A program made the position numbers and the translations under genes. 12,961 nucleotides of DNA from Comamonadaceae bacterium (lineage in GTDB: Bacteria > Pseudomonadota > Gammaproteobacteria > Burkholderiales > Burkholderiaceae_C), in contig CANGOY010000030.1 of assembly GCA_947455585.1 (NCBI GenBank), forward strand, positions 1 through 12,961, in the 5' to 3' direction. Positions 1 to 7,183 of this stretch are shown piece by piece (the first letter of the stretch is position 1; each line of letters opens with the position of its first letter). Below the pieces are notes generated by a model. It was not told the origin of the DNA. It made no database searches and was given only the letters and a program-made list of their open reading frames with translations.

Positions 1-1
1 A

Positions 2-23
2 TTGACGTTTACGTAAACGTAAA
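2..23. promoter_or_regulatory. Candidate LiuR operator (palindrome)
   Basis: The core ACGTTTACGTAAACGT (5-20) is a perfect 16-bp palindrome. Extending to 2-23 keeps 10 of 11 base pairs, the only mismatch being G4/A21. The sequence also reads as hexamer repeats (ACGTTT, then ACGTAA twice). MerR-family regulators bind dyads of about this size, and LiuR sites of this ACGTAAA-rich type are known upstream of branched-chain amino acid catabolic operons in proteobacteria. The site ends 10 bases before the liuR start codon and abuts its ribosome binding site, so autoregulation is likely. That LiuR binds it is inferred. I found no second good copy elsewhere in the window. Confidence 0.75.
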
Positions 24-33
24 CAAGGAAATC

Positions 34-465
34 ATGGCGACCACCTATTCCATCAGCGACTTAGCGCGTGAGTTTGACCTCACCACGCGAGCCATCCGTT
101 TTTATGAAGACATGGGCTTGCTGCAGCCCGAACGCTCAGGCCCCGGCGGGCGCAACCGCGTGTACAGCCACCGCGACCGCACGCGCCTCAAACTCACCCT
201 GCGCGCAAAGCGTTTAGGGCTTTCGCTGACCGAGGCCAAAGACCTGATTGACATGTACGACAGCCCGCGCGACACAGGTCCTCAACTGCAAAAGTTTTTG
301 GTGGTGCTCGACGCGCACAAGCGAGAACTCGAAGCGCAAATGGCAGAGATATTGGCCAACCTCGACGAGGTCAAAGCTCACGAAAAAGAAGCCCGCGCCT
401 TGTTGGCTAAGCAAGGCGATAAGCCCGCCAAAGCCACCAAGACAGCGAAAGCGAGCAAGGCATGA
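34..465 (+). CDS. liuR: MerR-family transcriptional regulator LiuR
   Basis: This 143-residue cytoplasmic DNA-binding protein probably controls the leucine/isovalerate degradation genes that follow. The N-terminal winged helix-turn-helix of MerR proteins is clear: SISDLAREFDLTTRAIRFYE at residues 6-25, then the RVYSHRDR wing. The dimerisation helix spans about residues 80-125. There are no cysteines, which argues against a metal or redox sensor and fits an acyl-CoA or metabolite sensor. The DMYDSPRD segment and the neighbours (liuA downstream, liuBCD beyond) fit the LiuR subgroup. The last 17 or so residues are a Lys/Ala-rich basic tail. The ATG at 34 is preceded by AAGGA (25-29). A palindrome lies directly upstream, suggesting autoregulation. 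The stop overlaps the next gene (ATGA). The family call is firm; the LiuR identity rests on context. Confidence 0.9.
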   Translation: MATTYSISDLAREFDLTTRAIRFYEDMGLLQPERSGPGGRNRVYSHRDRTRLKLTLRAKRLGLSLTEAKDLIDMYDSPRDTGPQLQKFLVVLDAHKRELEAQMAEILANLDEVKAHEKEARALLAKQGDKPAKATKTAKASKA

Positions 466-911
466 CAGCGGCTGCCGCATCTGCACATCCTGAGCTTCAC
501 GCCCGCATCGAAGCCAGTTTTGTGCGCCAAGGCATGATGCAGCACCTCGGTGCGCGCATTGTGTCGGTCGCGCCTGGCGAGGTGGAAATTGCCTTGCCCT
601 ATTCCGAGCGCGTCACCCAACAACAAGGCGGCTACCACGGCGGCGCCATGGGCGCCTTGGCTGACATTGCCGCAGGCTACGCGGGACTGACCATGGCCGC
701 TGAAGGTCAAGAAGTGACCACGGTCGAATACAAAATTAACTTCCTTGCCGCTTTCCAAGGCGGCGAATTGCGCGCACGCGGCCATGTGGTGCGTGCAGGC
801 AAGCGCCTCATCATCACCACCGCCGAAGTGGTGCACCTCGACGACAACGGCGGCGAGTCGCCCTGCGCTTTGATGCAGCAAACCCTCGCCACGGTGAGCA
901 AAACTTACTAA
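462..911 (+). CDS. PaaI-family hotdog acyl-CoA thioesterase
   Basis: This 149-residue protein has the single hotdog fold of the PaaI thioesterase family, which hydrolyses acyl- or aryl-CoA to free acid and CoA in the cytoplasm. The signature QQQGGYHGGAMGALAD (residues 53-68) holds the conserved His59-Gly-Gly and the likely catalytic Asp68 on the central helix. The VEYKINFLAA strand after it and the length are typical. The start ATG overlaps the liuR stop by 4 bases (ATGA), so the two are translationally coupled, and liuA follows 26 bases later. The position in a leucine catabolic operon suggests it removes accumulating branched-chain acyl-CoA and frees CoA. The substrate cannot be read from the sequence. 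Confidence 0.88.
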   Translation: MTAAAASAHPELHARIEASFVRQGMMQHLGARIVSVAPGEVEIALPYSERVTQQQGGYHGGAMGALADIAAGYAGLTMAAEGQEVTTVEYKINFLAAFQGGELRARGHVVRAGKRLIITTAEVVHLDDNGGESPCALMQQTLATVSKTY

Positions 912-937
912 GCCTATTCATCTCAACGGAGACAAAC

Positions 938-2119
938 ATGAACAACTTACCCGGCCTGAACTTCCAACTCGGTGAAGACATCGACGCCCTGCGCGACGCC
1001 GTGCGTGACTTCGCCCAAGCCGAAATTGCCCCCCGCGCCGCGCAAATCGACCACGACGACCAGTTCCCCATGGACCTATGGCGCAAGATGGGTGACTTGG
1101 GCGTCTTAGGTATCACAGTGGGCGAAGAATACGGCGGCGCCAACATGGGCTACCTCGCGCACATGATTGCGATGGAAGAAATCTCACGCGCATCGGCCAG
1201 CGTGGGCCTGAGCTACGGCGCACACAGCAACCTGTGCGTGAACCAAATCAACCGCAACGGCACAGAGGCGCAACGCGCCAAGTACCTACCCAAGCTCATC
1301 AGCGGCGAGCACGTGGGCGCCTTGGCCATGTCTGAACCCGGTGCAGGCTCTGACGTCATCAGCATGAAGCTCAAGGCCGAGGATAAGGGCGGTTACTACG
1401 TGCTCAACGGCAGCAAGATGTGGATTACCAATGGCCCCGATGCCGACACGCTTGTGGTCTACGCCAAAACCGAACCCGAGTTGGGCGCGCGCGGCGTAAC
1501 AGCCTTCTTGATTGAAAAGGGTATGAAGGGTTTCAGCGTCGCGCAAAAGCTCGACAAGCTCGGCATGCGCGGCAGCCACACCGGCGAGCTGGTGTTCAAC
1601 AACGTTGAAGTACCAGAGGCCAACATTTTGGGCGGCCTCAACATGGGCGCCAAAGTGTTGATGAGCGGTTTGGACTACGAGCGTGCCGTGCTCACCGGTG
1701 GCCCTTTGGGCATCATGCAATCGGTGATGGACAACGTCATCCCCTATATCCACGACCGCAAGCAGTTTGGCCAAAGCATTGGCGAGTTTCAACTCATCCA
1801 AGGCAAAGTGGCTGACATGTACACCGTGCTGCAAGCCGGCCGCAGCTTTGCCTACACCGTGGCCAAAAACCTCGACTTGCTGGGCACCGACCACGTGCGC
1901 CAAGTTCGCAAAGACTGTGCCTCCGTCATTTTGTGGACGGCCGAAAAAGCCACTTGGATGGCGGGCGAAGGCGTGCAAATTTTTGGCGGCAACGGTTACA
2001 TCAACGAATACCCACTGGGCCGTTTGTGGCGCGATGCCAAGCTGTACGAAATTGGTGCGGGCACCAGCGAAATTCGCCGCATGTTGATTGGCCGCGAACT
2101 GTTTGCCGAGACAATGTGA
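938..2119 (+). CDS. liuA: Isovaleryl-CoA dehydrogenase
   Basis: This FAD enzyme (393 residues) oxidises isovaleryl-CoA to 3-methylcrotonyl-CoA, the first committed step of leucine degradation, passing electrons to electron-transfer flavoprotein. The acyl-CoA dehydrogenase signatures AMSEPGAGSD (near residue 130) and WITNGPDAD (near 161) are present. The subfamily mark is the position of the catalytic base. At the C-terminal site most family members have YEGT, but here it reads EIGAGTSEIRR, with Ala374 replacing Glu. A glutamate instead sits in LDYERAV (Glu248), as in known isovaleryl-CoA dehydrogenases. This gives substrate-level support beyond the family. The ATG at 938 follows GGAG (928-931) at 6 bases. 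It lies downstream of liuR and the thioesterase, probably in one transcript, and a GC hairpin follows the stop. Confidence 0.96.
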   Translation: MNNLPGLNFQLGEDIDALRDAVRDFAQAEIAPRAAQIDHDDQFPMDLWRKMGDLGVLGITVGEEYGGANMGYLAHMIAMEEISRASASVGLSYGAHSNLCVNQINRNGTEAQRAKYLPKLISGEHVGALAMSEPGAGSDVISMKLKAEDKGGYYVLNGSKMWITNGPDADTLVVYAKTEPELGARGVTAFLIEKGMKGFSVAQKLDKLGMRGSHTGELVFNNVEVPEANILGGLNMGAKVLMSGLDYERAVLTGGPLGIMQSVMDNVIPYIHDRKQFGQSIGEFQLIQGKVADMYTVLQAGRSFAYTVAKNLDLLGTDHVRQVRKDCASVILWTAEKATWMAGEGVQIFGGNGYINEYPLGRLWRDAKLYEIGAGTSEIRRMLIGRELFAETM

Positions 2120-2124
2120 GGCTT

Positions 2125-2143
2125 GCGCCCGAGCCTCGGGCGC
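2125..2143 (+). terminator. GC-rich hairpin after liuA
   Basis: GCGCCCGAG (2125-2133) and CTCGGGCGC (2135-2143) are perfect inverted repeats, which fold as a 7-bp all-GC stem with a 5-base loop. The hairpin lies in the 46-base gap between liuA and the sulfatase gene. No U-tract follows (only CCTT), so it is not a classic intrinsic terminator. It could protect the 3' end of the liuA transcript, cause pausing, or lower read-through. Confidence 0.4.
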
Positions 2144-2165
2144 GCTCCTTGTGGCTTGTGATTGA

Positions 2166-4163
2166 ATGAAAAAACTTCTGGCTCTGTTGTTGGCTCCTCC
2201 ACGCGCTGTGTTGCACGGCATGGCGGTGGGCGTGTGCGTTGGTTTGGTGTTGGCGGTGTGGTTCAGTGTGGCGCGCTTGCTAACGCTGGCTTACTACTGG
2301 CCCTCACCCGGCGGTGAGTTGTGGGCGGAGTTACCTGTGGCCTTGCTCATGGGCTTTCGTTTTGACTTGAAGATGGGCGCGATTGCCTCGCTGTTGTTAT
2401 TCCCGCTGCTGGGCTGGCGCTGGCGCATGAGCGCGGTGGTTATTCAGATTTGGGCAAGCTTGTTTGCGCTCTTGGCAGTCATCAACTTTTACTACTACGG
2501 CTTTTACAAACTGCCCATCGACAGCGTTATTTTTGGCTTGGCCGATGACGACACCGTGGCCGTGCTGCACACCATTTGGCAAGACTTCCCGATGTTGCAA
2601 ATTGCCGTTGTGTTGGCACTGGCGCTGTGGTCGGCCAATGTGGCTGCTTTGCGTGTGGGGCAAAGCGCCCTTCAGTGGCTGCAACAGCACTGGGCGCGTG
2701 CTCGGCATGTGTGGCTGATACCTGTCTTGTTGCTGGGCGTTTTGTTGGTTGGCAAAGGAACGCTCAAAGGCATGGCCTTGCAGCTCGACAACGTCACCGC
2801 GACCAGCAAACCGTTTTTGAACAACGTCATTCCCAACGGCGTGACGGCGCTTTACAACGCGTGGGATGCCTATCGCACCTCGACCGACATTGGCGAAGAA
2901 GACACCGGCCTGAAAGCCTTGGGCTTTGCCAACTTTCAAGATGCTGCGCGTGCCTATGGCATCAGCGCCACCACGCCTGAAGGCGTGCAACGTGCGTTGA
3001 TGGCCGCAGGTCCTAACCAACTCAATGGCAAGAACTTGGTATTCTTCCAAATGGAATCATGGAGCGCAGAACCGTTCAAATACCAATCCAAAGACATGGA
3101 CGTGCTGGCAGGCTTGAATACCAAGTTGCACAACGCATGGGTGTTTGACAACTTCGATGCAGCACACCATGGCACGCATCCCGCGCTCGAGGCAATTTTG
3201 TTCAACACGCCCGTCACACCCATCACCAATGGCAAGTACCGCCACATCACGTTGGATTGGGGTGTGCCCTTTGCGATGAAAAAAGCGGGCTATGACACCT
3301 TGTTTGTCACCTCGGGTCAATCGGGTTGGCGTGAGCTCAACCGTGTGTTGCTGACCCAAAATTTTGACGAAGTCATTGATGCGGCCACCTTGCGCGCCAA
3401 GTACCCAGGCGCAGAGGGCGGTATTTGGGGCGTGTGGGACTCTTACATGTTCCGTTACATCGAGACGCGTTTGGCGCAGCAGCCCAAGGGGCGACCCTTG
3501 TTCATTTACGGTATGTCCACCACCAACCATCCGCCTTATGAGTTGCCGTCGGACTACAAGATGTTTGCGTTTGACATCAACAAGTGGCCAGGCGACAAAG
3601 GCTCTGAGCATTTGATTCCCAACTTGCAAACCTACCGCTACGCCAACGACGAGCTGGCCAAATTTGTGAGCGCCGTGGAAAACAGCGCGGTTGCTACGCG
3701 CACCCTGGTGGCTGCGACGGGGGACCACAATGTGCGCACCTTTGGCCAATACGCCACGCCCGAGAGCCAAGTGCTGCGTCAGCAAGTGCCTTTCATCGTG
3801 TGGGGGGCGGGTAACTTGTCTTGCTCGAACGCGTTGCACCAAGCCGCCAGTCATTTGGACATGTTCCCCACCTTGTTCCCCATGTTGGGCATCCACCAAG
3901 GGTTTTTGATGACGGGGCGTGACTTGGCCAAATGTCCAAGCGCCCGTGATGTGGCCGATGCCATGGCGGTCACCTTCATTGGACAAGCCCGCTCTAACCA
4001 TGCCATCTGGAGCATGGGCAGCCCCAACACCTTGGCCTGCCAACCCGTTGGCAGTGTGTGTGAATGGGAGCCGGCACAAGACGCCAAAGCGCGTGCCCGC
4101 GTAGCATTGATGGACTGGAATATTCGTCATCACATCCATCAAGCCTCAGGGAAGAAACCATAA
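2166..4163 (+). CDS. LTA synthase-family membrane sulfatase
   Basis: This 665-residue inner-membrane protein has about five N-terminal transmembrane helices (roughly residues 16-44, 56-83, 89-113, 142-162 and 181-197), a linker, and a large periplasmic alkaline-phosphatase-superfamily domain from about residue 290. That is the layout of lipoteichoic acid synthase and of Gram-negative phosphoglycerol or phosphoethanolamine transferases. Visible site residues are Glu297 in FFQMESWS (metal), Thr337 in HGTHPALEA (likely nucleophile), the WGVWDSYMF segment, and Asp520/His521 in TGDHN (metal). Gram-negative members typically transfer phospholipid head groups onto glycans or lipids in the periplasm; the substrate here is unknown. 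No good ribosome binding site precedes the ATG. It has no evident link to leucine degradation, yet its stop lies 2 bases before the carbonic anhydrase start. Confidence 0.88.
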   Translation: MKKLLALLLAPPRAVLHGMAVGVCVGLVLAVWFSVARLLTLAYYWPSPGGELWAELPVALLMGFRFDLKMGAIASLLLFPLLGWRWRMSAVVIQIWASLFALLAVINFYYYGFYKLPIDSVIFGLADDDTVAVLHTIWQDFPMLQIAVVLALALWSANVAALRVGQSALQWLQQHWARARHVWLIPVLLLGVLLVGKGTLKGMALQLDNVTATSKPFLNNVIPNGVTALYNAWDAYRTSTDIGEEDTGLKALGFANFQDAARAYGISATTPEGVQRALMAAGPNQLNGKNLVFFQMESWSAEPFKYQSKDMDVLAGLNTKLHNAWVFDNFDAAHHGTHPALEAILFNTPVTPITNGKYRHITLDWGVPFAMKKAGYDTLFVTSGQSGWRELNRVLLTQNFDEVIDAATLRAKYPGAEGGIWGVWDSYMFRYIETRLAQQPKGRPLFIYGMSTTNHPPYELPSDYKMFAFDINKWPGDKGSEHLIPNLQTYRYANDELAKFVSAVENSAVATRTLVAATGDHNVRTFGQYATPESQVLRQQVPFIVWGAGNLSCSNALHQAASHLDMFPTLFPMLGIHQGFLMTGRDLAKCPSARDVADAMAVTFIGQARSNHAIWSMGSPNTLACQPVGSVCEWEPAQDAKARARVALMDWNIRHHIHQASGKKP

Positions 4164-4165
4164 AC

Positions 4166-4819
4166 ATGTCTACATCGCTTCAACACCTTTTCGACAACAA
4201 CCGCGAATGGGCTGCGCGCATGGAGCGCGAGCAACCCGGCTTTTTCTCACACCTATCGCAACAACAAACGCCCAAGTATTTGTGGATTGGCTGCTCGGAC
4301 AGCCGCGTGCCCGCCAACCAAATCACGGGACTAGAGCCAGGTGAGGTGTTTGTGCATCGCAACATTGCCAACGTGGTGGTGCACTCAGACTTGAACGCGC
4401 TCTCTGTCATTCAATATGCGGTGGACTGTCTCAAGGTAGAGCACATCATGGTGGTGGGACATTACGGTTGCGGTGGCGTGTTGGCGGCAACACGCGGCGC
4501 GCGCATTGGCTTGGCCGACAACTGGCTGCGCCATGTGCAAGACGTGCGTTTGCGTCATCGCCAACGCTTGAACCATTTGCCACAAGAGCAACTTGAAGAC
4601 GTCATGTGCGAGATGAACGTGATTGAGCAAGTCGGCAACGTGGCGTTGTCCAACGTCATGCAAGACGCTTGGAGTCGTGGCCAAAAAGTATCCATCCATG
4701 GCTGGATTTACCGCGTGTCCGATGGCTTGGCGCACGACTTAAACGTCACCATGAGCCGCCCGGGTGAAGTGGTAGATGTTTTCCGCCAAGCCTTCAAGAA
4801 ATACCCACGCGGGATGTAA
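4166..4819 (+). CDS. can: Beta-class carbonic anhydrase
   Basis: This 217-residue zinc enzyme interconverts CO2 and bicarbonate in the cytoplasm. The beta-class zinc ligands are all visible: Cys43 and Asp45 in GCSDSRVP (with the Asp45-Arg47 dyad), then His99 and Cys102 in GHYGCGG. Length and spacing match the E. coli Can type. An in-frame start 102 bases upstream exists, but it lies inside the sulfatase gene. The ATG at 4166, 2 bases after the sulfatase stop, gives the usual N-terminus. Spacing implies translational coupling to the sulfatase. The surrounding leucine pathway includes a bicarbonate-using carboxylase (LiuB/LiuD), so supplying bicarbonate to that step is a reasonable inferred role. 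A candidate terminator overlaps its stop codon. Family is certain; the Can symbol is by resemblance. Confidence 0.95.
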   Translation: MSTSLQHLFDNNREWAARMEREQPGFFSHLSQQQTPKYLWIGCSDSRVPANQITGLEPGEVFVHRNIANVVVHSDLNALSVIQYAVDCLKVEHIMVVGHYGCGGVLAATRGARIGLADNWLRHVQDVRLRHRQRLNHLPQEQLEDVMCEMNVIEQVGNVALSNVMQDAWSRGQKVSIHGWIYRVSDGLAHDLNVTMSRPGEVVDVFRQAFKKYPRGM

Positions 4820-4832
4820 CCCGTTTTATTTT
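4809..4832 (+). terminator. Candidate intrinsic terminator after carbonic anhydrase
   Basis: CGGG (4810-4813) pairs with CCCG (4820-4823) around a 6-base loop, extended by a G-U pair (4809/4824), and is followed directly by TTTTATTTT (4824-4832). The carbonic anhydrase stop codon (4817-4819) lies in the loop and adjoining bases. The stem is short but GC-only and the U-tract is good, so at least partial termination before the thiolase gene is plausible. Confidence 0.45.
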
Positions 4833-4852
4833 CAAATCAACAGGAGACACAC

Positions 4853-6043
4853 GTGACCACACACGCAGACCCCATCGTCATCGTCAGCGCCGCACGCACG
4901 CCCATGGGCAGCTTCCAAGGCGACTTCTCAAGCCTTGCTGCACACGACCTCGGAGGCGCAGCCATTAAGGCCGCGGTTGAGCGTGCCGGCATCAACCCAG
5001 AGTTGGTGACCGAAGTTTTGTTTGGCAACTGTTTGATGGCTGGTCAAGGCCAAGCGCCTGCACGCCAAGCGGCGTTCAAGGGCGGCTTGCCCAAGAGCGC
5101 GGGCGCGGTCACGCTGTCCAAGATGTGCGGCTCAGGCATGCGCGCGGCGATGTTTGCGCATGACATGTTGATTGCGGGGACGCACGATGTGCTGGTGGCC
5201 GGCGGCATGGAGAGCATGACCAATGCGCCCTACCTCATGCTCAAAGGACGTGGCGGCTACCGCATTGGCCACGACCGCATCTTCGACCACATGATGCTCG
5301 ACGGTTTGGAGGACGCTTACGAGCCAGGCCGCAGTATGGGCACCTTTGGTGAAGACTGCGCAGCTAAGTACAGCTTTACACGCGCCGAGCAAGATGCATT
5401 TGCTACAGCCAGTGTCCAACGTGCTAAGGCCGCCACCGAGAGCGGTGCATTCGCCACAGAAATCACACCCGTGACGGTGAAGACCCGCGCAGGCGAAACC
5501 ATGGTGTCCATCGACGAAGGCCCAGGAAAAATCAAGCTCGACAAAATCACGTCACTCAAGCCTGCGTTCAAAAAAGACGGCACCATCACCGCGGCCTCCA
5601 GCTCGTCCATCAACGACGGCGGCGCCGCCATGGTGTTGATGCGTGAGAGCACAGCCAAGAAGTTGGGATGCAAGCCCTTGGCACGCATCGTCAGCCACGC
5701 CACGCACGCGCAAGAACCTGAATGGTTTGCCACTGCACCCGTCGGCGCCACACAAAAAGCCTTGGCCAAAGCCGGCTGGAAGGTGGAAGACGTGGACCTG
5801 TGGGAAGTCAACGAAGCATTCGCAGTCGTGCCCATGGCCTTGATGAAAGAGCTCAATGTGTCGCACGACATCGTCAACGTCAACGGTGGCGCCTGTGCTT
5901 TGGGTCACCCCATCGGCGCATCGGGTGCGCGCATCATGGTCACGCTCATTCATGCACTCAAAGCACGCGGCCTGAAAAAAGGTTTGGCCACTTTGTGTAT
6001 CGGTGGCGGCGAAGGCACGGCGGTTGCCCTAGAAATTATTTAA
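4853..6043 (+). CDS. Acetyl-CoA acetyltransferase (thiolase)
   Basis: This 396-residue cytoplasmic thiolase would cleave acetoacetyl-CoA with CoA to two acetyl-CoA, or run in reverse. All catalytic residues of the family are visible: Cys92 in SKMCGSGMRA (acyl carrier), His352 in GHPIGASGAR, and Cys382 in CIGGGEGTA. The GGMESMTNAPY motif and the length are typical of biosynthetic-type (class II) thiolases. Translation begins at GTG 4853, supported by AGGAG (4842-4846) 6 bases upstream. In a leucine cluster it would finish catabolism of the acetoacetate branch after HMG-CoA lyase. It is followed after 9 bases by an acyl-CoA dehydrogenase, an arrangement that also fits short-chain or 2-methyl-branched acyl-CoA oxidation, so 3-ketoacyl-CoA substrates other than acetoacetyl-CoA are possible. 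Confidence 0.93.
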   Translation: MTTHADPIVIVSAARTPMGSFQGDFSSLAAHDLGGAAIKAAVERAGINPELVTEVLFGNCLMAGQGQAPARQAAFKGGLPKSAGAVTLSKMCGSGMRAAMFAHDMLIAGTHDVLVAGGMESMTNAPYLMLKGRGGYRIGHDRIFDHMMLDGLEDAYEPGRSMGTFGEDCAAKYSFTRAEQDAFATASVQRAKAATESGAFATEITPVTVKTRAGETMVSIDEGPGKIKLDKITSLKPAFKKDGTITAASSSSINDGGAAMVLMRESTAKKLGCKPLARIVSHATHAQEPEWFATAPVGATQKALAKAGWKVEDVDLWEVNEAFAVVPMALMKELNVSHDIVNVNGGACALGHPIGASGARIMVTLIHALKARGLKKGLATLCIGGGEGTAVALEII

Positions 6044-6052
6044 GGACGCGCC

Positions 6053-7183
6053 ATGTTGCTCACGCCTGACCAAACCATGATTCGCGATGCGGTGCGCGAC
6101 TTTGCCCAGCAAGAGCTGTGGCCCAATGCCGCCAAGTGGGACAAAGAACACACCTTCCCGCACGAGGTGCACAAAGGTTTGGCCGCACTCGGTGCCTATG
6201 GCATTTGCGTGCCCGAAGACTTGGGAGGTGCAGGCTTGGACTACACCACGCTCGCGATTGTTTTAGAAGAAATCGCCGCAGGCGATGGTGGCACCAGCAC
6301 AGCCATCAGCGTGACCAACTGCCCCGTCAACGCCATCCTTATGCGCTATGGCAACGACGCGCAAAAGAAACAATGGCTGATTGAATTAGCGCAGGGCAAT
6401 ATGCTCGGCGCATTCTGTTTGACCGAGCCACATGTGGGTTCTGATGCATCCGCGCTGCGCACCACCGCCACCAAAGAAGGCGATGAGTACGTCATCAACG
6501 GCGTGAAGCAATTCATCACCAGCGGTAAAAACGGCCATGTGGCCATCGTCATTGCCGTGACCGACAAAGGCGCAGGCAAAAAAGGCATGAGTGCTTTCAT
6601 CGTGCCCACCAGTGCACCAGGCTACCAAGTGGCGCGTTTGGAAGACAAGCTGGGCCAGCACAGCAGCGACACCGCGCAAATCAACTTCGACAACTGCCGC
6701 ATCCCAGCCGAGAACTTGATTGGCGCGGAAGGCGAGGGCTACAAAATTGCCTTGTCTGCTTTAGAGGGCGGCCGTATCGGCATCGCCGCGCAAAGCATTG
6801 GCATGGCTCGCAGCGCTTTTGAGGCGGCTCTGCACTACAGCAAAGAACGTGTGAGCTTTGGCACGGCCATCTTCAACCACCAAGCGGTGGGGTTTCGTTT
6901 GGCCGATTGCGCCACGCAGCTCGAAGCTGCACGTCAGCTCATGTACCACGCCGCTGCTTTGCGCGATGCAGGCTTGCCTTGTTTGAAAGAAGCGGCCATG
7001 GCCAAACTCTTTGCCAGTGAAACGGCAGAGCAAGTGTGCAGCGTGGCCATTCAAACCTTGGGCGGCTACGGCGTGGTGAATGACTTCCCTGTCGAGCGCA
7101 TCTACCGCGACGTGCGCGTCTGCCAAATTTACGAAGGCACCAGCGACGTGCAAAAAATCATCATCCAACGCGCGTTGGCTTGA
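6053..7183 (+). CDS. Acyl-CoA dehydrogenase (short/branched-chain type)
   Basis: This 376-residue FAD enzyme introduces a 2,3-double bond into an acyl-CoA. It shows CLTEPHVGSD (near residue 121), FITSGKNG (near 153), SALEGGRIGIAAQ, and QTLGGYGVVNDFPVERIYRD. Unlike LiuA upstream, it has the canonical catalytic Glu361 in IYEGTSDVQ, so it belongs to the butyryl/short-branched group and is not a second isovaleryl-CoA dehydrogenase. The start ATG is preceded by AAGGA (6042-6046), which overlaps the thiolase stop codon, so the two genes form one translational unit. The substrate could be butyryl-, isobutyryl- or 2-methylbutyryl-CoA, which would extend the operon to other acyl-CoAs, but sequence alone does not decide. 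The next gene overlaps its stop (TGATG). Confidence 0.94.
   Translation: MLLTPDQTMIRDAVRDFAQQELWPNAAKWDKEHTFPHEVHKGLAALGAYGICVPEDLGGAGLDYTTLAIVLEEIAAGDGGTSTAISVTNCPVNAILMRYGNDAQKKQWLIELAQGNMLGAFCLTEPHVGSDASALRTTATKEGDEYVINGVKQFITSGKNGHVAIVIAVTDKGAGKKGMSAFIVPTSAPGYQVARLEDKLGQHSSDTAQINFDNCRIPAENLIGAEGEGYKIALSALEGGRIGIAAQSIGMARSAFEAALHYSKERVSFGTAIFNHQAVGFRLADCATQLEAARQLMYHAAALRDAGLPCLKEAAMAKLFASETAEQVCSVAIQTLGGYGVVNDFPVERIYRDVRVCQIYEGTSDVQKIIIQRALA

Noticed and set aside
2..7. TTGACG as a -35 box for liuR
   Set aside because: No -10 element lies 16-19 bases downstream, and that position would fall on the ribosome binding site and start codon, giving no leader.
3057..4142. Long minus-strand open frame (361 codons) opposite the sulfatase gene; similar ones at 1286-2221, 10338-11333 and 11848-12885
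   Set aside because: The plus-strand products are clear family members with motifs, while the antisense products resemble no family I know and are rich in His, Ala, Gly and Val, as expected from the codon bias of a GC-rich gene read backwards.
4064..4165. In-frame upstream extension of carbonic anhydrase by 34 codons
   Set aside because: It overlaps the sulfatase C-terminus and adds residues not found in beta-carbonic anhydrases; ATG 4166 gives the usual start.
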